Shown: positions 8,399 to 17,139, numbered from the stretch's first letter. The stretch is DNA of 64,000 nucleotides from an uncultured Stenotrophomonas sp. (GCF_945952405.1 NZ_CAMFIA010000019.1:1-64000); one strand, 5' to 3'. Translations and numbers: made by a program. The notes: generated from the letters alone by a model not told the origin.

Positions 8399-9316
8399 AT
8401 GACTGTTGCGCAGTTCTACCCGATCGGCACCCCCGGACAGCCCTGGGGCGACGCGGAACGCGCACAGTGGCGGGCTCGCCAGCAGCGCCAGCGCAGCTAC
8501 CACGATGATGTGGTGGCCGCGCTGGAGCGACTGGACGACAGCTTCGACGTGATCCAGTACGGCCAGCTCGACTACCCGCCGGACCATTACCCGTTGTTCG
8601 CGGTGGTCAATCATGACTGGAACCCGGCGCTGCCCACCGCGTTGATCACCGGGGGCGTGCATGGCTACGAGACCAGTGGCGTGCACGGCGCCCTGCAGTT
8701 CCTTGAACAGCAGGCCGAGCGCTATCTGGGCAGGCTGAACCTGATCGTGGCGCCGTGCGTCAGCCCGTGGGGTTATGAGCGCATCCAGCGCTGGAACCCG
8801 GATGCGATCGACCCCAACCGCAGCTTCCGTGACGGTGGGCAGATCGAGGAGGCCGCCGCGCTGATGCGCTGGGTCGCCGAGCGCAGGCCGAACCTGCTGG
8901 TCCACCTGGACCTGCACGAGACCACCGACAGCGACCTGCACGAGTTCGATCCCGCGCGCTGCGCCCGCGATGGCAAGTCGTTCGAGCTGGACAGCATTCC
9001 GGATGGCTTCTACGTGATCGGCAACAGCGAAGATCCGCAGGCCGAGTTCCAGAAGGCGCTGATTGCCGCCGTGGCCCCGGTGACCCATATCGCACCGGCC
9101 GATGCCGAGGGCAACCTGGTCGGCCTGCCGCTGCAGTCGCCGGGCGTGGTCTGGGGCGAATCGCGCTCGATCGGCGCCTGCGCCGGTTTCACCGACGCGC
9201 GCTTTGCCACCACCACCGAGGTCTATCCGGACAGCCCGCGCACCAACCCGCAGGAATGCAACGACGCCCAGGTGGCGGCGGTGTGCGCGGGGCTGGATTT
9301 CGCGCTGGCGAACTGA
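8399..9316 (+). CDS. M14-family zinc carboxypeptidase
   Basis: 305 residues, no signal peptide, so cytoplasmic. Zinc ligands fit the M14 pattern: His88 and Glu91 in GGVHGYETSG, and His173 in HLDLHETTD. The general-base glutamate is probably Glu274 in TTTEVYPDSP, and substrate-binding Asn140-Arg141 sits in DPNRSF. A Shine-Dalgarno GGAG precedes the ATG, and a TAGAAT box at 8354-8359 may be the -10. It is transcribed divergently from the DUF3348 unit. The substrate is unknown; close families remove C-terminal residues from peptides or deacylate amino acids. Confidence 0.88.
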   Translation: MTVAQFYPIGTPGQPWGDAERAQWRARQQRQRSYHDDVVAALERLDDSFDVIQYGQLDYPPDHYPLFAVVNHDWNPALPTALITGGVHGYETSGVHGALQFLEQQAERYLGRLNLIVAPCVSPWGYERIQRWNPDAIDPNRSFRDGGQIEEAAALMRWVAERRPNLLVHLDLHETTDSDLHEFDPARCARDGKSFELDSIPDGFYVIGNSEDPQAEFQKALIAAVAPVTHIAPADAEGNLVGLPLQSPGVVWGESRSIGACAGFTDARFATTTEVYPDSPRTNPQECNDAQVAAVCAGLDFALAN

Positions 9317-9344
9317 AACGGCTGCAGCGGCGCACACGCCGCCG

Positions 9345-9369
9345 GTAGGTCCGGTGCTGCTGCCGGACC
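9345..9369 (+). repeat. Divergent SMAG-like hairpin
   Basis: GTAG at 9345 leads into GGTCCGG, an 8-nt loop and CCGGACC. This has the SMAG layout with a different stem sequence. It lies between the convergent M14 peptidase and EptA genes and could end transcription from both sides. Confidence 0.6.
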
Positions 9370-9400
9370 TTGGCCGTGGCCGCCGGATGCATCAACGGCA

Positions 9401-11227
9401 TCACCCCTCGCGTCCGCCAGCGCCTCGCATCCAGCGGAAAGCGATGCCCTGCCAGCAGCCAAGCGCACCGCGTCCGCGCGACTGTGGAGCTCTGGCATAG
9501 CCAAGCCTGGCCCAGCAGCGGGGCGTCCTCGCGGGCATTGCCGCAACCGGCGGGTGGGCGCCGGGTTGCGCCATTGCCTTCGGCGCGGCGCTTGCACGGC
9601 AACCTGCAAGCAGGTCCAGATCCCGCTGGTACGCCGTGGTGCTGACGCCGAACAGGCCCAGCAACGAATGGAAGACGTTATCGTGGTTGTGAGCCGTGCC
9701 CAGCGCACGGCCGCGCAGGCATTCCAGGTCCAGGCCTGCGTTGCGGCTGAATTCCGCAGAAAACCACATCACCATCGGCACCAGGGTCTGCTCCCGGGGC
9801 GCGATGAAATAGGGTGTGCCATGCAGGTACATGCCGTGCTCGCCGAGCGACTCTCCATGATCGGAGACATAGACCAGGGCAACATCGCGCCGGTCCGAAT
9901 AGCTTTGCAACAGGTCGATGGCCCTGGCAAGCATCTGGTCGGTATGCACCAGGGTGTTGTCGTAGGTGTTGACCAGCGCCTCGTTGCTGCAGTGCTGGAT
10001 CTGGTTGCTGTCACAGGTCGGGCTGAAGACCCGCGACTCGGCGGGATAGCGTTGGTAGTAGGTGGGGCCGTGGCTGCCGAGCTGGTGCAGCACGATCAGG
10101 GCATCGCCCTCGAGGGTGTCGATGCGCGCGTCCAGTTGATGAAGCAGCACGTCGTCGTAGCAGGTTCCGTCAGCGTTGACGCATTGGCCAGCAACCTTGA
10201 GTGAGGGCATGTCCTCGGTAGGCACGCGCTCGCAGACGCCCTTGCAGCCGCCATTGTTGTTGTTGCGCCAGAGTATGCCGACGCCGCTGCGCTGCAGGAC
10301 GTCGAGTACGTTCTCCTCGGTCGCAGCACGAACGTCGTCATACTGGCTGCGCGTCATCTGCGAGAACATGCATGGCACCGAGATCGCCGTTGCCGTTCCG
10401 CAGGAGGACACCTCGCCGAAGCTGATGACGCCTTCCTTTTGGGAAAGTCGCGGATTGGTCGCGCGCGGGTAGCCATTGAGCTGGAAATTCTGTGCACGCG
10501 CCGTCTCGCCGACCACCATGATGACCAGCTTCGGGCGCGGGCCGGGGGCGCGATGGGCGTCCTCGGCGATCGCCCGCAGCGGCTGTTGGCTGGCGCCATG
10601 CAGGCTCTTCAGATAGCCATGGGTATGGCGCAGGACATTCAACGGCAGTACCTGGTCGCGGATGTAGCGGTTGTTGCGCAGCAGCGACGAGTAGTCCTTG
10701 AAGAACGCAAAGCCGATCGCAAGCAGCACGATCAGGGCCAGCAATGCGTTGGCCGGCCACACCAGCAGGGCGCGTACCGAGCCCACCCCGTCCCCGGTGC
10801 GCAGCAGGAGCAGGCCCGTGGCGGGTAGCACGCCCAGGGCCAGCAAGGTGAGCAGCAGTGGCAGCGAAAGATAGGCGGTCAGTTCGGCCTGGTTGGTCTC
10901 GAACACGTTCTGCACCATGCCGCGGTCGATCAGTACGTTGTAGTGCAGCATGAAGTAGCTGCAAGCGGCGCTGGTGACCAGAAGCAGAGCCAGTAGTGGC
11001 TTGCGCAGGAGCGGCAGTGCCAGCAGAGGGGTGAGCAGCAGGTTGAACAGGCAGAACAGCACCACCGGCAGGCTGGCGAGGAACAGCAGGCGGTGCAGGC
11101 TGTTGATGTCCAGCAGGCCCCATAGCGTCCTCCAGAGCGCAATGTTTCCGAAGGTGGTGAAGAACAGGGCGGCGGCCCATACCAGAACGATTGGATGAGG
11201 CCGCAGGAAACGGAGGCATTGACGCAC
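9401..11227 (-). CDS. eptA: EptA-type lipid A phosphoethanolamine transferase with extended C-terminus
   Basis: 608 residues starting at a GTG (11227). The N-terminal 180 residues hold five membrane helices; the rest is a periplasmic sulfatase-fold domain. Key motifs are GETARAQNFQLNGY (metal-binding Glu241), SSCGTATAISVPCMFS (nucleophile threonine near 280), and SDHGESLGEHGMYLHG (metal Asp/His). The enzyme adds phosphoethanolamine to lipid A and lowers polymyxin binding. The last 55-60 residues after LDLLAGCR are Arg/Ala/Pro-rich and do not look like the family; the original stop may have been lost. It is the last gene after colR-colS-dgkA. Confidence 0.9.
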   Translation of the reverse strand: MRQCLRFLRPHPIVLVWAAALFFTTFGNIALWRTLWGLLDINSLHRLLFLASLPVVLFCLFNLLLTPLLALPLLRKPLLALLLVTSAACSYFMLHYNVLIDRGMVQNVFETNQAELTAYLSLPLLLTLLALGVLPATGLLLLRTGDGVGSVRALLVWPANALLALIVLLAIGFAFFKDYSSLLRNNRYIRDQVLPLNVLRHTHGYLKSLHGASQQPLRAIAEDAHRAPGPRPKLVIMVVGETARAQNFQLNGYPRATNPRLSQKEGVISFGEVSSCGTATAISVPCMFSQMTRSQYDDVRAATEENVLDVLQRSGVGILWRNNNNGGCKGVCERVPTEDMPSLKVAGQCVNADGTCYDDVLLHQLDARIDTLEGDALIVLHQLGSHGPTYYQRYPAESRVFSPTCDSNQIQHCSNEALVNTYDNTLVHTDQMLARAIDLLQSYSDRRDVALVYVSDHGESLGEHGMYLHGTPYFIAPREQTLVPMVMWFSAEFSRNAGLDLECLRGRALGTAHNHDNVFHSLLGLFGVSTTAYQRDLDLLAGCRASAAPKAMAQPGAHPPVAAMPARTPRCWARLGYARAPQSRGRGALGCWQGIAFRWMRGAGGREG

Positions 11228-11300
11228 GGGCAGATTCCGCTGAACAGGAGTGCGCGCAGTATCGAAATGCCTTTATCAGGAAGTTGTCAGCATTGGCCGC

Positions 11301-11687
11301 TCAGCCCAGCAGGATCACGCCCCACACGGTACCGACCATCAGCAGTGCGGTGGTCTGGGCGGCACTGCCCATGTCCTTGGCATTCTTCGAAAGCGGATGC
11401 TGTTCCAGCGAGATGCGATCGACCACCGCTTCGATCGCCGAGTTCAACAGCTCCACCAGCAGGCTGATGAAGCAGACGGCCAGTACCAGCGCGCGTTCGA
11501 CCGTGCTGATGTCCAGCACGAACGCGGCCAGAATCAGCATCGCATGCAGCAGCAACAACTGGCGGAAGGCGGCCTCGCCGCGGAAGGTGGCAATGAATCC
11601 ATCGCGCGAATGGAGCATCGTGTGGAAGATGCGGCGCAGGCCGGTCTTCCCGTGCGGGTACTTGCCGCTGTCCTTGGGGTACTGCAT
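11301..11687 (-). CDS. dgkA: Diacylglycerol kinase
   Basis: 128 residues, the usual DgkA length. Three membrane helices carry the family signature: an N-terminal amphipathic stretch (RIFHTMLHSRDGF), GEAAFRQLLL, VELLNSAIEAVVDR (active-site Glu/Asn) and KNAKDMGSAAQ. It phosphorylates the diacylglycerol released during envelope glycan decoration, which complements EptA, whose reaction frees diacylglycerol from phosphatidylethanolamine. It lies between the sensor kinase gene (48 bp) and eptA (73 bp), in the same orientation. Confidence 0.95.
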   Translation of the reverse strand: MQYPKDSGKYPHGKTGLRRIFHTMLHSRDGFIATFRGEAAFRQLLLLHAMLILAAFVLDISTVERALVLAVCFISLLVELLNSAIEAVVDRISLEQHPLSKNAKDMGSAAQTTALLMVGTVWGVILLG

Positions 11688-11735
11688 GCCCTGTCCGCCG
11701 GAAGTTGGTCAATCCTCAGCATGGGCAGGCATACG

Positions 11736-12992
11736 TCAGGAAACCGTCAGATGGCCGTTGCCGTCGGGCCACTGCAGGGTGAACCGGCATCCCTGCCCAG
11801 AGGTGTCCACCGTCATCTTCCAGTCCAGGTGTTCGACGATGCGCTGCACGATCGACAGTCCCAGCCCTTCGCCGCTCAGCGCGCTGGCGGGCTGGAAACG
11901 CTGGAACTGCTGCGGGTCGATGCTGGAAGGCAGGCCGGGGCCGGTATCGGCAATGACCAGCGAGGCATCGCGCAGGGTGATCCTTATGTCACCCCGCTCG
12001 GTGTACTGGCAGGCATTGCGCAGCAGGTTCCAGATCACGCTGAGCGCAAGGTCCGCGTTGGTCTGCAGCACCACATCCCGGGGAGCGTCAACGGTGATTC
12101 GCACCGGCTTCCCGGCAAGCCACGGCTGGCAGCGCCCGATGCACGACTCGATCAACGGTTGCAGGGCGACCTCGACGCGCGGAAGGCGCTCCGGCGCACG
12201 CGAGAGCAGTAGCAGGCAGGACAGCTGGCGTTGCATTTCCTGGGTAGTGCGCAGGATGCGCTGCGCGCTGGGCGCTAGGTGGCTGTCGACGGGCAACTGG
12301 CAGGCGAGCGTCTCCGCGGCGCCGGCGATGATGGCCAGCGGGGTGCGCAGTTCGTGGCTGGCATCGCCGCTGAAGCACTGTTCGCGGTGCAGGAACCGCT
12401 CGAGCTCGTCGCTGTGCCGGGCGAAGGCGCGCGCCAGCACGCCGATCTCATCGCGTGCGTCCTGGTAGGGGAAGGGTTTCTGGTTGTCCTCGATGGCATT
12501 GGCCAGCCGCGTAATCGGGGCGATGACATGCGTGGCCGTTCTGCGCCCGATCAGGAACGCGCAGAGCACGCAAATCGTGATGACCAGCGCGGCAAACGCG
12601 TCGATCAGGTGTTCAAGATAGGCGTAGTGGGCTGCGTCATGCAGCAGGTAGTAGCGTTGACCGGCACTGTCGAATACGCGCAGATGCCATTCGTTGGGCG
12701 CCTCCTCGCCGTGGTAGCCGGGACCATATTGGCGCAGGACGGTGGGTACGGAGCGGCTGTCATACAGCCGGCTGCCGTCCGCCACTTCTGGCAGCCGGTC
12801 GTGGGCGAGCGCTGCCTGCAGCCGGCGCACCTCGCTGTCCTGGGTGCGTGCCACGACAGCGGCCCGCACCTGATCGTAGTCGACCTGCTCGGCCAGGATG
12901 ATGAAACCCATGGCGCCGGCCATCAGCAGCACGAACGAAATCGTGATGCGATGGCGCAATGTCAGCTGGCCACGGCCGGGCCGCGATGTCAC
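11736..12992 (-). CDS. ColS-like sensor histidine kinase
   Basis: 418 residues. Transmembrane helix 1 spans about 15-34 and helix 2 about 130-150, bounding a periplasmic sensor of about 95 residues that contains an acidic GEEAPNEW segment. HAMP-like linker, then HisKA with phospho-accepting His213 (SGDASHELRTPL), and HATPase_c with N box (NLLRNACQYT), DTGPGLP and GEGLGLSIV. Translation begins at a GTG that overlaps the response-regulator stop (GTGA), so the pair is coupled. In pseudomonads ColS senses excess metal through periplasmic acidic residues; a similar role here is inference, as the classical ExxE motif is not exactly present. Confidence 0.88.
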   Translation of the reverse strand: MTSRPGRGQLTLRHRITISFVLLMAGAMGFIILAEQVDYDQVRAAVVARTQDSEVRRLQAALAHDRLPEVADGSRLYDSRSVPTVLRQYGPGYHGEEAPNEWHLRVFDSAGQRYYLLHDAAHYAYLEHLIDAFAALVITICVLCAFLIGRRTATHVIAPITRLANAIEDNQKPFPYQDARDEIGVLARAFARHSDELERFLHREQCFSGDASHELRTPLAIIAGAAETLACQLPVDSHLAPSAQRILRTTQEMQRQLSCLLLLSRAPERLPRVEVALQPLIESCIGRCQPWLAGKPVRITVDAPRDVVLQTNADLALSVIWNLLRNACQYTERGDIRITLRDASLVIADTGPGLPSSIDPQQFQRFQPASALSGEGLGLSIVQRIVEHLDWKMTVDTSGQGCRFTLQWPDGNGHLTVS

Positions 12993-13663
12993 GGCTGCAT
13001 GCGCCAGCCGACGCTGTGCACGGTGGTGATCAGTGCCGCATCGAAATTGCGGTCCACCTGCAGGCGAAGCTCGTGGATATGCGTGCGCAGTGCGCCACTG
13101 TCGGGCGGCTCGTCACCCCAGATCAGGTACTCCATTTCCTGCTTGCGGACCACGGCTGGCGCGGCACGCACCAGGCACATCAGCAGCTTGTGCGAGGTGG
13201 GCGTCAGGCTGATCCGCTGTCCCTGCCGCCAGGCCTGTGGGGAACGGGTATCGACCCGTAGGTCTTCCCATGCCAGCACGCTGTCGACCTGGCGCCCTTG
13301 AGCTCTCCGCACCAGCGCCTTGATGCGTGCATCAAGCTCTTTGAGCGAGAACGGCTTGACCAGGTAGTCATCCGCACCGAGGGCCAGGCCCTGTACCCGG
13401 TCGTCCACCGGGTCACGCGCGGTCAACATCAGGATCGGAATCGGGTTCTGGAACTCCTGTCGCAGCTTCTGGCACAGCGTCATTCCGTCCAGTCGCGGTA
13501 GCATCAGGTCCAGCAGGATGGCGTCGTAGTCGTTCCGGGTGGCCCGGTGCAGGCCGCTGACGCCGTCGCGCGCATCATCCAGCACGTAACCCAAGGGTTC
13601 AAAGAACGCGTACAGGTTGGCAACCAGCTCCGGGTTGTCTTCGATGATGAGCAGACGGGTCAT
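12989..13663 (-). CDS. ColR-like OmpR-family response regulator
   Basis: 224 residues. The receiver domain has the acidic pocket (IIEDN), phospho-acceptor Asp52 (LLDLMLP), Thr of MLTARD and Lys of LVKPFS. The C-terminal winged helix ends TVHSVGWRMQP. The DDRVQGLALGADDYL and PDSGALRTHIHELR stretches are close to what I remember of ColR. It is first in the unit colR-colS-dgkA-eptA and presumably activates the last two genes when the sensor is triggered. No operator was identified upstream. Confidence 0.88.
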   Translation of the reverse strand: MTRLLIIEDNPELVANLYAFFEPLGYVLDDARDGVSGLHRATRNDYDAILLDLMLPRLDGMTLCQKLRQEFQNPIPILMLTARDPVDDRVQGLALGADDYLVKPFSLKELDARIKALVRRAQGRQVDSVLAWEDLRVDTRSPQAWRQGQRISLTPTSHKLLMCLVRAAPAVVRKQEMEYLIWGDEPPDSGALRTHIHELRLQVDRNFDAALITTVHSVGWRMQP

Positions 13664-13740
13664 GAGATGCGTCCTTGCGCGTTGGCCGGATCCCGGGGCA
13701 GCGGCCCTGATCGATGGAATCCAGAAAGGGGCGTTGGCGT

Positions 13741-14367
13741 TCAGCTGGCCTGGCGCTGCGCCTGGATGGCCTGGTCGAGGGCATCCAGATCATCGGTTGG
13801 CGTGGCCAGCCATTGCCGGTAGGCATCGGTTTCGACCAGCTCGTCGGGGCCCAGTACATCCTCGAAGGCGGGGTTGTCCTTCTGCGGGTGACGCAGCAGG
13901 CCCGACATCAGCCCGCAGATGCGGTGCGCTGCCTGGAAGGCGGCCTGCAGTGATCCGGCCGGCTCGGTGACCGTATTGAGGAAGGCCGCATAGGATGGAC
14001 CATCGAATTCAAAGTCCTGGCGGTTCTGGAAAGCCTCGCCACCCAGGTTGGTTTCGCCCGAACGGTGCCTGGAAAAACCCCACGACCAGATGTCGAGGAA
14101 GCGCAGGTTGTCGAGCGTCGCGCGTGCTTCATCGCTGAGCGGGACTGCGCCCGACAATGCATGCTCCAGCGTCGCCGCCGCGAACGGTTCGGTGCCCGGG
14201 TGGGCAAGGAAATCACTGAGGCAGCGCAGCGCGCCGGGATGGTCAGGGTCCAGCCGCAGTGCATGGTGGATCACCCGCGCACCTTCGACGTGGCGGCCCT
14301 GGGCGATGAAGATGTTGAGCGCGTGATGGGCGAGCTGGTCGGCGTTGAGGTCGGCAATCCGGGTCAT
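13741..14367 (-). CDS. Uncharacterised TPR-like protein
   Basis: 208 residues, no signal peptide. The first 75 residues read like two tetratricopeptide-type helical hairpins (HHALNIFIAQGRHVEGARV and HHALRLDPDHPGALRCLSD). The C-terminal half has no motif I recognise apart from a conserved-looking NLRFLDIWSWGF block. It ends 77 bp before colR on the same strand, so it could be co-transcribed with the two-component genes. Function unknown. Confidence 0.7.
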   Translation of the reverse strand: MTRIADLNADQLAHHALNIFIAQGRHVEGARVIHHALRLDPDHPGALRCLSDFLAHPGTEPFAAATLEHALSGAVPLSDEARATLDNLRFLDIWSWGFSRHRSGETNLGGEAFQNRQDFEFDGPSYAAFLNTVTEPAGSLQAAFQAAHRICGLMSGLLRHPQKDNPAFEDVLGPDELVETDAYRQWLATPTDDLDALDQAIQAQRQAS

Positions 14368-14440
14368 GGGGTCTGGCAGGTCGGGAGCAGCAACAGGCGT
14401 GAGTCTGCCAGAAACGCCCGCCTGGCAGGCCAGCGGATCG

Positions 14441-14968
14441 TCATTCCTTTGGGCTGCGCGCGTCGCGCATCGAGTAGACCACCGAGAAGATCTTCCAGCC
14501 GCGCTCGGTCCGGACCAGCTGCCACATTTCCGTTCCCCAGTTGGTGATCACGCCATCGTCGTGGAAGCTGTAGTCAAACGACACCGAGGCGACATCACCG
14601 TCGGTCTGGATGCTGGTGTTGGAGAATTTCTCCTCCTTCGTCTTCGGCGAGGCAACGGCTCCGTCGATCAGCGCGATGAAGTTGTTGGCCGGAATCTGTC
14701 GTGCCTTGATCGCATCGGGCTTGGTCCTGCGGATGTCCTGCAGGCGCACGTCCTCGGAAACCACCTGCCAGCCGATGTCTTCCGCCTTGTCCGAAAAGAA
14801 CAGGCTCATGTAGGTCGGCTTGTCCTTGTTGATCAGCGAGGTGCGGAAGGACTCGATGACCTGTTCGATGGCCTGGGTGTCGGCGGCAGCATTCCGGGCG
14901 GCGTGGGCAGGCAGACAGGCTGCAAGCAGCAGGGTGAGAGCAGTGAAGCGAGCGGGTGCGAGGGACAT
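14441..14968 (-). CDS. Exported NTF2-like (SnoaL/DUF4440-type) protein
   Basis: 175 residues with a signal peptide (SLAPARFTALTLLLAACLPAHA). The mature part has the order typical of NTF2-like cone folds: a long helix (AIEQVIESFRTSLINKD), short helices and strands, then WQLVRTERGWKIFSVVYS. It is probably periplasmic. Such folds bind small ligands, but no catalytic residue is evident. A cysteine lies in the signal peptide (AACLPAHA), yet Sec cleavage after AHA is more likely than lipidation. Confidence 0.72.
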   Translation of the reverse strand: MSLAPARFTALTLLLAACLPAHAARNAAADTQAIEQVIESFRTSLINKDKPTYMSLFFSDKAEDIGWQVVSEDVRLQDIRRTKPDAIKARQIPANNFIALIDGAVASPKTKEEKFSNTSIQTDGDVASVSFDYSFHDDGVITNWGTEMWQLVRTERGWKIFSVVYSMRDARSPKE

Positions 14969-15005
14969 CGAGGATTCCTGATGGAAAAGGGGCTGCGCAG
15001 GCGCA

Positions 15006-15431
15006 TCAACGCGGGTACGTGCGCCAGAAAAGCACGCGGTCTTCGCTCCTGCTCACCGCCACGAAAACCGATTTTCCGGACTGCGGCGTGCAGCGAAGGA
15101 CCCTGTACGACCCGTTGAGCGTTGCCTCGCCAGGCCACCAGTTGCGATTGAAGGCAACGGGATCGCTGTCGCCGGATGCGATCGCCCGGCAATCCGCAGG
15201 CAACTTCAGTGGCAGTGTGCGCGGTTTGGTGAACGCGAGCGCGCTGGTGTTTGAATCAAGATCATGCACCTCGCGCAGGTGGGTTGCCGCGTGGGGCACC
15301 CAGTCGGGAATCCATCCCTTGTCCACCATGTCGGCGTCGATCGCCTCCTGCGTGGTGTCGAACGCACTGTCCATCACCAGGCCGCAGGCGCTGAGCGGCA
15401 CGCACAACACCAGCGCAACAGCGAGCTTCAC
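15006..15431 (-). CDS. Small lipoprotein of unknown function
   Basis: 141 residues if started at the GTG at 15431 (VKLAVALVLCVPLSACGL). This gives a clean lipoprotein signal with lipobox LSAC; longer in-frame starts add an unlikely basic stretch. The mature part has TWLREV-type charged segments and FNRNWWPGEATLNGSYRV near the end, with one further cysteine pair that could form a disulfide. The GTG overlaps the stop of a 15-codon open frame with a perfect Shine-Dalgarno (see 15428-15475), so translation is probably coupled. The family is not recognised. Confidence 0.65.
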   Translation of the reverse strand: MKLAVALVLCVPLSACGLVMDSAFDTTQEAIDADMVDKGWIPDWVPHAATHLREVHDLDSNTSALAFTKPRTLPLKLPADCRAIASGDSDPVAFNRNWWPGEATLNGSYRVLRCTPQSGKSVFVAVSRSEDRVLFWRTYPR

Positions 15432-15475
15432 GCTGCTGTACGCACTGGATCGAGACGTCGGAATCCGCTGCGCAT
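15428..15475 (-). CDS. Possible 15-residue leader peptide before the lipoprotein
   Basis: ATG at 15475 is preceded by a perfect AGGAGG (15482-15487 on the complement) at 6-nt spacing. It encodes MRSGFRRLDPVRTAA and stops with TGA inside the GTG start of the lipoprotein (GTGA). The lipoprotein start itself has no ribosome-binding site, so ribosomes finishing this frame could re-initiate there. Alternatives: a frameshift in the lipoprotein gene, or chance. Confidence 0.45.
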   Translation of the reverse strand: MRSGFRRLDPVRTAA

Positions 15476-15684
15476 CCTGCACCTCCTGGAGAGACTGACG
15501 GCGCACGCTATCACGTATCCGGGATGACACAACAGACAGCCTTCGATGGCGCCGCTGTGTTGACGCTGAAGGCGCCGTGCAGGAATGTTGACACGTGCGT
15601 TGCAGCGGGGCACGACCGCAGGCGCTCCAGGACACGATCCTGCGATTGAGATGACGCTCCCCTGCACGGAGGCGTGTGCAGAGC

Positions 15685-16032
15685 TCAGCGATGCAGCGCG
15701 TCGATGATCAGCCCGGTGGCGATCTCCACCAACAGGTACTCGCTATCGTACTGGCGCACCCAACGCCGGTCGCGGCCCGGTTCGCGCAGGTGATAGCGCG
15801 CATAGTCGTCCACCCAGTAGCGGCGGTCCACTTCCGCCCAAGGCAGGCGCTCGCCGCGACGCCAGGCCTTCTTCTGCCAGCCCGGCGGCGGCGCATCACC
15901 GTTGTGCGGGCCACCGGTGTGCGGCGGTGGTCCGTCGCCGCGCGCATGGTGCGGCGGATCGGCGAAGGCGGGTGCCGCGGCCAGCGCGGTAGCCGCGGTC
16001 AATGCAATGGCGAACAAGCGTGCGGTGTTCAT
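15685..16032 (-). CDS. RcnB-family periplasmic protein
   Basis: 115 residues from the ATG at 16032, chosen because a GGAGG sits 7 nt upstream and a signal peptide follows (MNTARLFAIALTAATALAAAPAFA). The mature part opens with a His/Pro/Gly-rich metal-binding-like stretch (DPPHHARGDGPPPHTGG). It ends with the RcnB-type core WRRGERLPWAEVDRRYWVDD and LVEIATGLIIDAL. RcnB of E. coli is a periplasmic protein linked to nickel/cobalt homeostasis; the role here is unknown. Confidence 0.85.
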   Translation of the reverse strand: MNTARLFAIALTAATALAAAPAFADPPHHARGDGPPPHTGGPHNGDAPPPGWQKKAWRRGERLPWAEVDRRYWVDDYARYHLREPGRDRRWVRQYDSEYLLVEIATGLIIDALHR

Positions 16033-16145
16033 CGCAACCTCCGGGCCTTGCCGCCGCATGCGGCATCGCGCTGCGGAGTATGGATCAAGCGGTGTGAACG
16101 CGCTCCAGCGCCGTTCGCATGTATCGAAGTCCAGCGCGCTGGCGA

Positions 16146-16964
16146 CTAAGGGCGAGCCGAGACCGATTGGATGGCCGATATGACCGCCGCGGGATCCTCG
16201 CGATGGAGGTTGTGGCCGGTATCCAGGTAGCGGTGCGAGCCACGGGTGAATCCGGAGAAGAGCGGGGCGTGCTGGATCTTCCACAGGGCCTTGCCCTGTG
16301 TGGTTTCTTCGAAGAACAGCGGTTCGCTGGCGATCTGCGTGGCGGTGAGCAGCGCGACCGGTACATCCGGCATCGTCTGCGGCGTCTGCGCACCGGGCGC
16401 ATCAAGCTGCTCAATGAGGATGGCATAGTCGGCGACCATTGCAGGTGACAGCATGGCGCGCAGCGAGGTGTCGTCTGCCTGGATACGTGCGGCATCGGCC
16501 TGCCTGAAGGCGTGCCGCTGTCCCATCGTGGCCGGATCGACCAACACCAGGCCCTGCAGGCGATCGGGATGACGCCGCGCGAACTCGGTGGCGAGCAGTC
16601 CGCCATATGAGTGGCGGACCAGCACAACCTTGCGTCCCGGCGCGAGTGTATCGACGACGGCAGCAAGATCCGCCAGGTGTTCGTCGATGCGCTTGGGCTG
16701 GGCATTGCTGCCGGACTTTCCGAGGCCGGCGCGTGCGTACGCGACGCTGTGGTAGTCATCTCCCAGCCCGGCGATCACATCCTTCCAGGCGCCGGCACCC
16801 TGGCCGAACCCTGACTCAAAGACCACGGTGACCGCGCCGCCACCTGATTCCTGTGCCTGGAGCGGGTAGGCGCCGCGATCCACTGTGATCTCCCCCGCCG
16901 ATACGCCGCCCGTGGCCAGGAACAGTGCCGCCAACGCGCCCAGCTTCATTCGGTTGCGTTTCAT
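16146..16964 (-). CDS. Exported alpha/beta hydrolase
   Basis: 272 residues from the ATG at 16964, with GGAG 8 nt upstream; the signal peptide is KLGALAALFLATGGVSAG. Alpha/beta hydrolase landmarks: oxyanion strand VVFESGFGQGAGAW, nucleophile Ser in VRHSYGG, acid in the PDVPVALLTA region or nearby, and His in DTGHNLHRED. The residue two before the serine is Arg instead of the usual Gly (normally GHSYGG), which may change the elbow. Probably a periplasmic esterase or lysophospholipase; the substrate is unknown. Confidence 0.8.
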   Translation of the reverse strand: MKRNRMKLGALAALFLATGGVSAGEITVDRGAYPLQAQESGGGAVTVVFESGFGQGAGAWKDVIAGLGDDYHSVAYARAGLGKSGSNAQPKRIDEHLADLAAVVDTLAPGRKVVLVRHSYGGLLATEFARRHPDRLQGLVLVDPATMGQRHAFRQADAARIQADDTSLRAMLSPAMVADYAILIEQLDAPGAQTPQTMPDVPVALLTATQIASEPLFFEETTQGKALWKIQHAPLFSGFTRGSHRYLDTGHNLHREDPAAVISAIQSVSARP

Positions 16965-17139
16965 TCGACATCTCCGGATCATGGAGGCGCGCCCGCCATC
17001 CTGGATGAATCAGGCATGGGGACGAGGCCCGCCTGCCGACCTGGCGACAGGTCGTGCTGGTAATGTCGTGAAGTAGTACACCATTCATGCGTGTGGGAAG
17101 TCACGGGGCGGCCCGGCAGCCGCGTCCGGCATTGCAGCC

